From positions 1-12,463 of the forward strand of contig CAMBRH010000078.1 of the NCBI GenBank assembly GCA_945870115.1: a stretch of 12,463 bases of DNA. The letters run 5' to 3'. The position numbers were made by a program, and so were the translations under genes. Source of the DNA: Chitinophaga pinensis (GTDB lineage Bacteria > Bacteroidota > Bacteroidia > Flavobacteriales_D > Crocinitomicaceae). The notes under the pieces are model-generated. The model saw nothing but the letters and a program-made list of their open reading frames with translations, was not told where the DNA came from and searched no databases. This document shows positions 7,340-12,463 of the stretch, piece by piece (position 1 is the stretch's first letter; each line of letters opens with the position of its first letter).

Positions 7340-8077
7340 TTATAATTGTTCTGTTATCATTCCAAATCTTCGTTCTCTCGATTGGAAATCCAACACTGCT
7401 TTGTATAAATCTTCGTCTTTAAAATCAGGCCACAATACCTCTGTAAAATGCAACTCTGTGTATGCAATTTGCCAAAGCAAGAAATTACTAATTCTGTGTT
7501 CACCACTTGTTCGAATCAGTAATTCTGGATCTGGAATATTTTTTGTCGTTAGATAGGAAGAAATTAATTCATCATTAATTTTTTCTAGCTCTAACTTATT
7601 TTCTTTTACATCTTTAGCAATATTTTTAATTGCTTTATTAATCTCCCATCGGGAGCTGTAATTTAACGCTAAAACTACATTTATATCGGTATTGTTTTCT
7701 GTTTCTTTCATTGCTGAAGCTAATTCTGCCTGTGCTTCAATTGGTAATTCTGTTTCGTTTCCAATACTTAACAATCGCACACCTTTTTCACTCATTTCAA
7801 CAACTTCATTTGAAATTGATTGAACCAATATTTTCATTAATCCATCAACTTCCTCTTTTGGTCTATTCCAATTTTCAGTTGAAAAAGTATATAGGGTTAA
7901 ATATTTTACACCAATCTTTTGCGCTGCCTTAATAGTTTCTTTAACAGAATCAACCCCCATAGAATGACCAAACAGGCGCATTTCATTTTGTTTTTTCGCC
8001 CAACGTCCATTACCATCCATAATTATGGCGATGTGTTTTGGCACATTGTTTAAATCTATTTTTGAAAAAGCAGTCAT
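7340..8077 (-). CDS. uppS: Isoprenyl transferase (undecaprenyl diphosphate synthase)
   Basis: UppS adds isopentenyl units to farnesyl diphosphate in cis, making the C55 lipid carrier for peptidoglycan, O-antigen and other surface polymers; it works at the cytosolic face of the membrane. At 245 aa it has normal length. HIAIIMDGNGRWAKK (15-29) holds the catalytic Asp21 and the diphosphate-binding GNGRW. FSTENWNRP (65-73) is the conserved flexible-loop region. RTSGEHRISNFLLWQ (189-203) is the C-terminal signature for binding isopentenyl diphosphate. YTELHFTEVLWPDF closes the fold. All key residues are present. It is the first gene of the uppS-bamA unit: a consensus -7 box lies about 49 bp upstream, just after the atpC terminator. 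The exact cis-chain length of the product cannot be told from sequence alone. Confidence 0.97.
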   Translation of the reverse strand: MTAFSKIDLNNVPKHIAIIMDGNGRWAKKQNEMRLFGHSMGVDSVKETIKAAQKIGVKYLTLYTFSTENWNRPKEEVDGLMKILVQSISNEVVEMSEKGVRLLSIGNETELPIEAQAELASAMKETENNTDINVVLALNYSSRWEINKAIKNIAKDVKENKLELEKINDELISSYLTTKNIPDPELLIRTSGEHRISNFLLWQIAYTELHFTEVLWPDFKDEDLYKAVLDFQSRERRFGMITEQL

Positions 8078-8125
8078 AAAATTAAGTTTGACAAGATTAA
8101 GCTATTTTTTTTTACGAAATGTTAA

Positions 8126-8133
8126 CAAAGTTA
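8126..8133 (-). promoter_or_regulatory. -7 box of the uppS-bamA promoter, inside a small dyad
   Basis: On the minus strand this is TAACTTTG, a full match to TAnnTTTG, 48 bp upstream of the uppS ATG and downstream of the atpC terminator. It is embedded in the dyad TTAAC-TTT-GTTAA (8122-8134). Two more TTAAC copies lie at 8148-8152 and 8158-8162. I see no clear -33 TTTG. Confidence 0.6.
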
Positions 8134-8164
8134 AAAATTAATATTGATTAACAGTTATTAACTA

Positions 8165-8196
8165 AAAAAGGGATTTGACTTAACAAATCCCTTTTT
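8165..8196 (-). terminator. Intrinsic terminator of atpD-atpC
   Basis: AAAAAGGGATTTG (8165-8177), loop ACTTAA, and CAAATCCCTTTTT (8184-8196) form a perfect 13-bp stem starting 18 bp past the atpC stop. On the minus strand the stem ends in a T-run (TTTTTT at 8169-8164). The A/T symmetry means it could also work on the plus strand, but no plus-strand gene ends here. Confidence 0.9.
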
Positions 8197-8214
8197 AAAA
8201 AGTATAAATGATTA

Positions 8215-8502
8215 TTATTCTGCTAGAACGATAATCTTATTGTTAAGCATTTCAATTACTCCTCCTTTGATTTTTATATTGATAATTTTTGCATTAGCAT
8301 TTATATCAATCAAGGCACTTGTTTTTTCGTCACTTTCAAAATCTTCTTTTAAATCAACTTTAATAGAACCATTCTTAAGTGCAGAAATTATCGGAGCGTG
8401 ATTATTCAATATTTGAAATATACCATCGATTCCTGGAAGGGAAACAGCAGTAACTTCTCCTGTGAATATTTTTGATTCTGGTGTTATAACTTCTAAAACC
8501 AT
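8215..8502 (-). CDS. atpC: F0F1 ATP synthase subunit epsilon, short form
   Basis: Epsilon is part of the rotating central stalk of ATP synthase; it couples F1 to the c-ring. The protein has 95 aa. It shows the N-terminal beta-sandwich signature LPGIDGIFQILNNHAPIISAL (22-42), then GSIKV and, at the end, GGVIEMLNNKIIVLAE. It stops where the beta-sandwich ends; the C-terminal helical hairpin of the about 140-aa E. coli protein is missing. The stop is followed by a clean terminator and nothing downstream looks like a lost helical domain, so this appears to be a natural short form rather than a truncation. The missing domain is the one that inhibits ATP hydrolysis in E. coli, so inhibition, if any, must work differently (inference). 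It lies 17 bp after atpD. Confidence 0.95.
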   Translation of the reverse strand: MVLEVITPESKIFTGEVTAVSLPGIDGIFQILNNHAPIISALKNGSIKVDLKEDFESDEKTSALIDINANAKIINIKIKGGVIEMLNNKIIVLAE

Positions 8503-8519
8503 GTTTTTTTAATTATAAT

Positions 8520-10025
8520 TTAAACTGTTTCAGATAACATTTTTTCACCTGCTTCGATTACATCATTGATGTTACCTTTCAAGTTAAATGCTGCCTCTGG
8601 AAAACGATCCATTTCACCGTCAAGAATCATATTGAATCCTTTGATAGTATCTTGAATATCAACTAAAACTCCTTTTAAACCTGTAAATTGCTCAGCAACA
8701 TGGAAAGGTTGAGAAAGGAAACGTTGAACTCTTCTTGCTCTAGAAACGATCAATTTATCTTCTTCTGATAATTCGTCCATTCCTAAAATCGCGATGATAT
8801 CTTGTAATTCTTTGTAACGTTGTAAAGTTAATTTCACTCTCATTGCACAATCGTAATGAGCATCACCTAAAATTGTTGGAGTCAAAATTCTAGAAGTAGA
8901 ATCCAATGGATCTACAGCAGGATAAATTCCTAACTCAGCAATTTTACGAGAAAGTACTGTTGTAGCATCTAAGTGAGCAAAAGTATTTGCAGGAGCTGGA
9001 TCCGTTAAATCATCCGCAGGTACGTAAACCGCTTGTACAGATGTAATTGAACCATTTTTTGTTGAAGTAATACGCTCTTGCATTTGACCCATTTCTGTAG
9101 CCAAAGTTGGTTGGTAACCTACCGCAGAAGGCATACGACCCAATAAAGCAGATACTTCTGAACCAGCTTGTGTAAAACGGAAAATGTTATCAACGAAGAA
9201 AAGGATGTCTTTTCCTTGTCCGTCACCTTCACCATCACGGTAATATTCAGCTAAAGTCAAACCTGACAATGCCACACGAGCTCTTGCTCCTGGAGGCTCA
9301 TTCATTTGTCCGAAAACGAAAGTAGCTTTTGATTCTTTCATTTCATTTAAATCAATTTTTGACAAATCCCATCCGCCTTCTTCCATTGAATGCATGAAAG
9401 CGTCACCATATTTAATGATACCTGATTCTAACATTTCACGAAGTAAATCATTTCCTTCACGAGTTCTTTCACCAACACCAGCGAATACAGATAAACCTCC
9501 GTGTCCTTTTGCGATATTATTAATTAACTCTTGAATTAATACTGTTTTACCAACACCAGCACCACCGAAAAGACCAATTTTACCACCTTTTGCATAAGGC
9601 TCAATTAAGTCAATTACTTTAATACCAGTAAATAAAACTTCAGTTGCAGTTGATAATTGATCAAACTTTGGAGCTTCTCTGTGGATTGGTAATCCGTTCG
9701 AGTTATCCATATCGTTGATTCCATCAATTGTTTCACCAACTACGTTAAATAAACGACCTTTAATTTGATCTCCAATTGGCATTTTGATTGCACTACCAGT
9801 AGAAATAACTTCCATTCCACGACGGAAACCATCTGTTGAATCCATTGATACTGTCCTTACAGTTCCTTCACCTGTGTGAGATTGAACTTCAAGAACTACG
9901 CGAGTACCGTCTTGTTTTCTTACTTCTAATGCATCGAAAATATTTGGAAGAGCAACTCCTTTATCGAAGCTTACATCAACTACAGGTCCGATTACCTGTG
10001 AAATTTTACCTTGAATTTGTGACAT
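8520..10025 (-). CDS. atpD: F0F1 ATP synthase subunit beta
   Basis: The beta subunit carries the catalytic nucleotide site of F1-ATPase at the inner face of the cytoplasmic membrane. The protein has 501 aa. The N-terminal beta-barrel begins GKISQVIGPVVDVSF. The P-loop is GGAGVGKT (154-161). GERTREGNDL (185-194) includes the catalytic glutamate at 186. DILFFVDNIFRF is the Walker B strand region. PAPANTFAHLDATTVLSR is the conserved stretch before the C-terminal domain. The DELSEED element that contacts gamma and epsilon is present exactly (417-423). With atpC it forms a two-gene unit; the other ATP synthase genes are not in the window, an arrangement known in Bacteroidota. Expression probably starts at a -7 box at 10155-10162, giving a leader of about 125 nt with hairpins. 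A purine-rich AGGCGG lies 6 to 11 bp before the ATG. Confidence 0.98.
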   Translation of the reverse strand: MSQIQGKISQVIGPVVDVSFDKGVALPNIFDALEVRKQDGTRVVLEVQSHTGEGTVRTVSMDSTDGFRRGMEVISTGSAIKMPIGDQIKGRLFNVVGETIDGINDMDNSNGLPIHREAPKFDQLSTATEVLFTGIKVIDLIEPYAKGGKIGLFGGAGVGKTVLIQELINNIAKGHGGLSVFAGVGERTREGNDLLREMLESGIIKYGDAFMHSMEEGGWDLSKIDLNEMKESKATFVFGQMNEPPGARARVALSGLTLAEYYRDGEGDGQGKDILFFVDNIFRFTQAGSEVSALLGRMPSAVGYQPTLATEMGQMQERITSTKNGSITSVQAVYVPADDLTDPAPANTFAHLDATTVLSRKIAELGIYPAVDPLDSTSRILTPTILGDAHYDCAMRVKLTLQRYKELQDIIAILGMDELSEEDKLIVSRARRVQRFLSQPFHVAEQFTGLKGVLVDIQDTIKGFNMILDGEMDRFPEAAFNLKGNINDVIEAGEKMLSETV

Positions 10026-10056
10026 TTTGCCGCCTATTTTAAATTAAAAACTAGTC

Positions 10057-10077
10057 AAATTTGGGTTCCGCAAATTT
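10057..10077 (-). promoter_or_regulatory. 7-bp hairpin in the atpD leader
   Basis: AAATTTG (10057-10063), loop GGTTCCG, and CAAATTT (10071-10077) pair perfectly. In the atpD mRNA this stem would sit about 30 nt before the start codon. A smaller stem, CAAAAT/ATTTTG (10078-10092), is next to it. No riboswitch class is recognisable. Confidence 0.35.
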
Positions 10078-10110
10078 CAAAATTTAATTTTGATTATTTT
10101 CGAGAATCCA

Positions 10111-10149
10111 CGAAAAGCTATATGCTTGGTAAAAAACATATGCTTTTCG
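10111..10149 (-). promoter_or_regulatory. Hairpin at the predicted 5' end of the atpD-atpC mRNA
   Basis: CGAAAAGCTATATG (10111-10124) and CATATGCTTTTCG (10137-10149) pair over 13 bp with a single bulged T; the loop is 12 nt. On the minus strand the stem begins 5 nt after the -7 box (TACCTTTG, 10162-10155), so transcription would start at or next to the first base of the stem. A stem at the very 5' end protects some bacterial mRNAs from decay. Confidence 0.5.
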
Positions 10150-10154
10150 GGATG

Positions 10155-10162
10155 CAAAGGTA
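10155..10162 (-). promoter_or_regulatory. -7 box of the atpD-atpC promoter
   Basis: Minus-strand TACCTTTG fully matches TAnnTTTG. Upstream, TTG-type sequences (ATTG at 10185-10182, GTTG at 10182-10179) lie 16-19 bp away and could serve as a weak -33. The predicted start is near 10149, giving a leader of about 125 nt. Confidence 0.55.
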
Positions 10163-10324
10163 GAGATTAATTTTTGAACAACAATAATAAAATAAATAAA
10201 ATTTACTTTTTGTTTTCTTAAAAAATGAATACGTCTCACTTGGTGCTGTAAATCTCTTTTTAATTACAAAGATTTTATAAATAAATCGATTATTTATTTC
10301 ACAAAAAAAGTCAAAAAAAAAATT
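10163..10324. other. AT-rich divergent spacer, no gene seen
   Basis: This is the middle of the 338-bp gap between atpD (minus) and the 115-aa gene (plus). It holds an 8-bp AT-only stem, AAATAAAT (10279-10286) and ATTTATTT (10292-10299), and long A-runs from 10302 on. I found no ORF with a plausible start, no tRNA and no further strong promoter. Confidence 0.5.
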
Positions 10325-10359
10325 TTTGTCCTGTATTTCTTTAATTTAAATTAACTTTG
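10325..10359 (+). promoter_or_regulatory. Promoter of the 115-aa gene, very close to its ATG
   Basis: TTTG (10325-10328), 23 bp, then TAACTTTG (10352-10359): both elements match the Bacteroidota consensus. The ATG follows the -7 box by only 4 bp. Since starts usually lie about 5-7 bp past the box, the mRNA may begin at or within a base or two of the ATG. Confidence 0.65.
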
Positions 10360-10363
10360 TTTT

Positions 10364-10711
10364 ATGGATTATGACATTGAATTACGTTTTCAAGATTTAT
10401 TAAAAAAATTAGAGGTCGATTTTGGCGGTGGTTTGGACACCCAATCAATTTTATTTTTGATTGGTGTACAAGAATTGGGTTTGGGATACCAAAAATTTAA
10501 AAAACACGAAAAAACGGATTTAATGCACATTGCAATCTGCACATTATTAGAGCCGCACGGACATTATGAATTTATCGGTCGTGACGAAGAAAATTGGCCA
10601 CATTTCAAATTAGTTGAAAGTTTACCTGCATTAAATGAACGTGAACAACAACATTTGATGAAAGAAGCTATTTTGGATTATTTTACACAAAATGAAATTT
10701 ATAAAGTCTAA
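10364..10711 (+). CDS. Conserved hypothetical protein, 115 aa, upstream of rseP
   Basis: This is a small soluble protein with no signal peptide, lipobox or membrane segment. The first 20 residues (MDYDIELRFQDLLKKLEVDF) and residues 90-115 look helical. The middle, SILFLIGVQELGLGYQKF (28-45), then HIAICTLLEPHGHYEF (55-70) and GRDEENWPHF (72-81), has the texture of a conserved family; I have the impression that a protein like this precedes rseP in other Bacteroidota, but I cannot name it and cannot check that here. His55, Cys59, His65, His67 and His80 could bind metal, though nothing proves it. It starts 4 bp after a consensus -7 box and ends 50 bp before rseP, with another promoter-like box in between, so it may be expressed alone or with rseP. 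I assign no function. Confidence 0.85.
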   Translation: MDYDIELRFQDLLKKLEVDFGGGLDTQSILFLIGVQELGLGYQKFKKHEKTDLMHIAICTLLEPHGHYEFIGRDEENWPHFKLVESLPALNEREQQHLMKEAILDYFTQNEIYKV

Positions 10712-10735
10712 AATTTCTTTTTAACAACAAAATCT

Positions 10736-10743
10736 TAACTTTA
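10736..10743 (+). promoter_or_regulatory. Possible rseP -7 box
   Basis: TAACTTTA lies 18 bp before the rseP ATG and is identical to the box before recJ, with one mismatch to TAnnTTTG. A weak -33 candidate, TTTC, lies at 10714-10717. It suggests that rseP can be transcribed apart from the 115-aa gene. Confidence 0.45.
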
Positions 10744-10761
10744 CACCATTAAAAACAACAT

Positions 10762-12105
10762 ATGGATTTCTTAATCAAAGCAGCACAATTAATTTTATCA
10801 CTTTCAATTCTTGTCATTTTACATGAATTAGGTCATTATATTCCAGCAAAATTATTCAAAACGCGTGTCGAAAAATTTTATTTATTTTTTGATCCATGGT
10901 TCTCCATTTTCAAAAAGAAAATTGGTGATACTGAATGGGGAATTGGTTGGTTGCCACTTGGTGGATATGTGAAAATATCTGGAATGGTTGACGAATCGAT
11001 GGACAAAGAACAATTAGCACTTCCCGCACAACCATGGGAATTTCGTTCAAAACCAGCTTGGCAACGTTTAATCATCATGATTGGTGGTGTAACTGTGAAC
11101 TTGATTTTAGGAATTTTAATTTATATTTTGGTTGTGTTTTCTTATGGTGAAGACAAATTAGCTCCGCAAGATTTGAAAGCAGGCTTGTCAGTGCATCCAT
11201 ACTTAAAAAAATATGGTGTTGAATCTGGAGATAATGTTTTGAAAATCAATAACGTTAAATTAGAAGACATTAATGAATTAAATTCTGAAGTGATTTTAAG
11301 AGATGGCAGAAAATTGGAACTTAAAAAAGCGGATGGATCTATAAAAATTGTAAAATTACCAGAAAACATTGATTACGAATTATTTGAAAAAGGAGCTTTC
11401 CCAGCGTTTACACCTAGAGTTTTAGGAGTTGAAATTGGTGAAATTCCTGCAAATACTCCAGCATCAAAAGCAGGTTTAAAAGTTGGTGATAAAATTATTT
11501 CTATTAATTCTAAAAAAATTGTATATTATGATGATTTTTCCGAAGTAGTATTTACCTCAAAAGGTGAAAATGTTGTTTTTCAAGTTTTGAGAAAAGGTGA
11601 CACTTTAGATAAAAAATTGACAATTCCTTCAACTGGAAAATACGAAGGGAAATTCGGATTTACATCCGTTTCAAAAAATATAATAGACGAAAAAGCAATC
11701 AAACACCAAGAATATTCCTTTGGGGAAAGTATTTCTTATGGTTTTAAAAAAGGATCAAATACATTGGGTGACTATGCTTCACAATTGAAATTTTTGTTCA
11801 CCAAGAAAGGCGCAAGCTCTATCGGAGGTTTTGGTTCGATTGGAAAAATGTTTCCATCAACTTGGGATTGGGAAAAATTCTGGTTAAATACCGCTTTCAT
11901 TTCAATTGTTTTAGCATTTATGAATATACTTCCAATTCCAGCATTAGATGGTGGTCACGTAGTGTTTTTATTGTATGAAATCATTACTGGGAAAGAGGCA
12001 CCGCAAAAAGTATTGGAATATGCACAATATGTTGGTTTTATTCTTTTGTTAGGATTGTTGCTTTATGCAAATGGAAATGATATTTATGGAGCTATTTTTA
12101 AATAG
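10762..12105 (+). CDS. rseP: Site-2 intramembrane metalloprotease RseP
   Basis: RseP cuts transmembrane segments inside the inner membrane. Known tasks in other bacteria are release of envelope-stress signals from anti-sigma factors and clearing of leftover signal peptides. At 447 aa it has normal length. The zinc site HELGH is at 21-25 in the first membrane segment (about 5-30). WQRLIIMIGGVTVNLILGILIYILVVF (about 94-120) is the second. A PDZ domain covers about 210-290 (IPANTPASKAGLKVGDKIISINSKKI). The third zinc ligand lies in NxxPxPxLDGG, here NILPIPALDGG (388-398, Asp396). A last membrane helix, YVGFILLLGLLLY, ends the protein. All catalytic residues are present. No sigma-E or anti-sigma gene is nearby, so its substrates here are unknown. 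Confidence 0.97.
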   Translation: MDFLIKAAQLILSLSILVILHELGHYIPAKLFKTRVEKFYLFFDPWFSIFKKKIGDTEWGIGWLPLGGYVKISGMVDESMDKEQLALPAQPWEFRSKPAWQRLIIMIGGVTVNLILGILIYILVVFSYGEDKLAPQDLKAGLSVHPYLKKYGVESGDNVLKINNVKLEDINELNSEVILRDGRKLELKKADGSIKIVKLPENIDYELFEKGAFPAFTPRVLGVEIGEIPANTPASKAGLKVGDKIISINSKKIVYYDDFSEVVFTSKGENVVFQVLRKGDTLDKKLTIPSTGKYEGKFGFTSVSKNIIDEKAIKHQEYSFGESISYGFKKGSNTLGDYASQLKFLFTKKGASSIGGFGSIGKMFPSTWDWEKFWLNTAFISIVLAFMNILPIPALDGGHVVFLLYEIITGKEAPQKVLEYAQYVGFILLLGLLLYANGNDIYGAIFK

Positions 12106-12173
12106 AAAAAGATTATAACTTTATATTTACATTTTAATTTCGACCTCATTAATTAGTTTTGAATGTTAATTTT
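12106..12173 (+). other. Spacer after rseP with two promoter-like boxes, no clear terminator
   Basis: Directly after rseP there is no stem followed by a T-run. TAACTTTA at 12116-12123 repeats the recJ and rseP -7 box, and TAATTTTG at 12167-12174 is a full TAnnTTTG match just before the structured region. A TTTC near 12138-12141 is the best, weak, -33 candidate for the second. Both boxes could drive the RNA candidate that follows. Confidence 0.35.
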
Positions 12174-12304
12174 GTCCCTTTTTGTTATGAGAAACTGAAA
12201 ATGAAATTGGAAATCGTTAATAATTAAATTAGCTGCAAGCTCAATGAAAATTATCGATTTCCAATGAATGAAGGTTTTGAGAAACAAATAGGACTAGACT
12301 TTTT
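12174..12304 (+). ncRNA. Candidate rod-shaped structured RNA, 6S-like architecture
   Basis: Three nested paired regions are visible. The closing stem pairs GTCCCTTTTTGTT (12174-12186) with AACAAATAGGAC (12283-12294), with one bulge and one mismatch. Next is an open region of about 20 nt on one side and 18 on the other. The inner stem pairs TTGGAAATCG (12207-12216) perfectly with CGATTTCCAA (12255-12264), and after a TTA bulge ATAATT (12220-12225) pairs with AATTAT (12249-12254). At the tip AGCT-GCA-AGCT (12231-12241) can fold. Closing stem, large central bubble and long apical stem is the plan of 6S RNA, and a 6S-Flavo family is described in this group. A consensus -7 box ends at 12174, and T-runs follow at 12299-12304. 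If transcription starts about 5-7 nt after the box, the first few bases of the closing stem would be lost. It could instead be an mRNA leader or an intergenic repeat. Confidence 0.4.
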
Positions 12305-12305
12305 G

Positions 12306-12334
12306 CTTACTTTTTTGGCAATGAAAAAAGTAAG
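12306..12334. terminator. Perfect 11-bp hairpin, possible terminator
   Basis: CTTACTTTTTT (12306-12316), loop GGCAATG, AAAAAAGTAAG (12324-12334). It comes 11 bp after the structured RNA candidate. The stem is AT-rich and is followed by ACAATAATTTTC, not a clean T-run, so termination is only possible. It may also be a copy of a dispersed intergenic hairpin. Confidence 0.4.
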
Positions 12335-12425
12335 ACAATAATTTTCTTGATATACAAATACTTAAAGTGAGATGAGTTATAGAAATTAAACTTTATTAGT
12401 TTAAAGTAATATTAAATTTATTTTA
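12335..12425 (+). promoter_or_regulatory. AT-rich leader region of the RNase HI gene
   Basis: A 7-bp stem, TTAAACT (12386-12392) and AGTTTAA (12398-12404), with loop TTATT lies 22-40 bp before the ATG. The only box resembling a -7 element is TAAACTTTA (12387-12395), which has one base too many between TA and TTT. I see no Shine-Dalgarno sequence. Confidence 0.25.
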
Positions 12426-12463
12426 ATGAGTCAAGATAAAATCGAAATATTCACAGATGGTTC
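12426..12463 (+). CDS. rnhA: Ribonuclease HI, N-terminus only (runs off right edge)
   Basis: Only 12 full codons are in the window: MSQDKIEIFTDG, with the next codon starting TC (Ser). Short hydrophobic residues followed by F-T-D-G-S is the first strand and signature of RNase HI, whose aspartate is the first of the catalytic metal-binding residues; the enzyme cuts the RNA strand of RNA-DNA hybrids in the cytosol. The ATG at 12426 gives the usual short N-terminus. The other catalytic residues lie outside, so completeness cannot be judged. Other RNase H-fold proteins begin in a similar way, but this motif so near the N-terminus favours RNase HI. Confidence 0.75.
   Translation, partial: MSQDKIEIFTDG

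Noticed and set aside
7326..7556. Plus-strand open frame opposite the uppS 3' end
   Set aside because: It overlaps the well-supported uppS on the other strand and has no recognisable domain.
10302..10325. Long A-runs before the 115-aa gene as a phase-variable tract
   Set aside because: They lie at the far edge of the -33 element and not within a coding frame; runs like this are common in such AT-rich spacers, and one sequence cannot show length variation.
12264..12341. 25-codon plus-strand ORF (MNEGFEKQIGLDFLLTFLAM...) after the RNA candidate
   Set aside because: It starts inside the inner stem and runs through the 11-bp hairpin, so its sequence is explained by the structures. There is no ribosome-binding signal.
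1..12463. Defence system, prophage, integron or transposon
   Set aside because: All recognised genes are conserved housekeeping or envelope genes; no integrase, transposase, toxin-antitoxin pair, nuclease-helicase set or attachment site was found on either strand.

Overview
The window reads as chromosomal DNA of a member of the Bacteroidota, most likely class Flavobacteriia (inference). The DNA is very AT-rich. Promoter-like sites match the Bacteroidota -7 consensus TAnnTTTG rather than a sigma-70 -10 box. Shine-Dalgarno sequences are weak or absent. atpD-atpC forms its own two-gene unit, and uppS-bamA is followed by two ompH/skp paralogues. I saw no phage genes, transposase, CRISPR array, tRNA or rRNA. 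Almost everything coding is conserved housekeeping.

Layout. Positions 1-1127 (minus) hold an unrecognised signal-peptide protein followed by a lipoprotein that runs off the left edge. recJ (plus, start chosen at 1265) is divergent from them. Positions 2993-3180 are a 188-bp non-coding stretch with a GC-rich hairpin patch and a perfect 12-bp dyad. Then comes a long minus-strand series. In transcription order (right to left) it is atpD-atpC, a strong terminator, uppS-bamA, a 149-bp inverted-repeat element made of AGAC-type heptads, two ompH/skp genes with their own promoter, a terminator, and a CDGSH iron-sulfur protein. Positions 10026-10363 are a divergent control region. To its right, on the plus strand, lie a conserved 115-aa protein, rseP, a 320-bp spacer and the first codons of an RNase HI gene.

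How the genes relate. The central theme is the envelope. UppS makes the lipid carrier for peptidoglycan and surface polysaccharide. BamA inserts outer-membrane beta-barrels. The OmpH/Skp proteins chaperone barrels across the periplasm. RseP is an intramembrane protease of the type that handles envelope stress and signal-peptide remnants. AtpD and AtpC are F1-ATPase subunits; RecJ and RNase HI act in DNA maintenance.

No new multi-gene system is visible. The observations most worth a second look are non-coding: a 6S-like rod-shaped RNA candidate at about 12174-12304 with a consensus -7 box just upstream; a hairpin that would sit at the very 5' end of the atpD-atpC mRNA; the inverted heptad repeat between bamA and ompH; and a near-leaderless start for the 115-aa gene.
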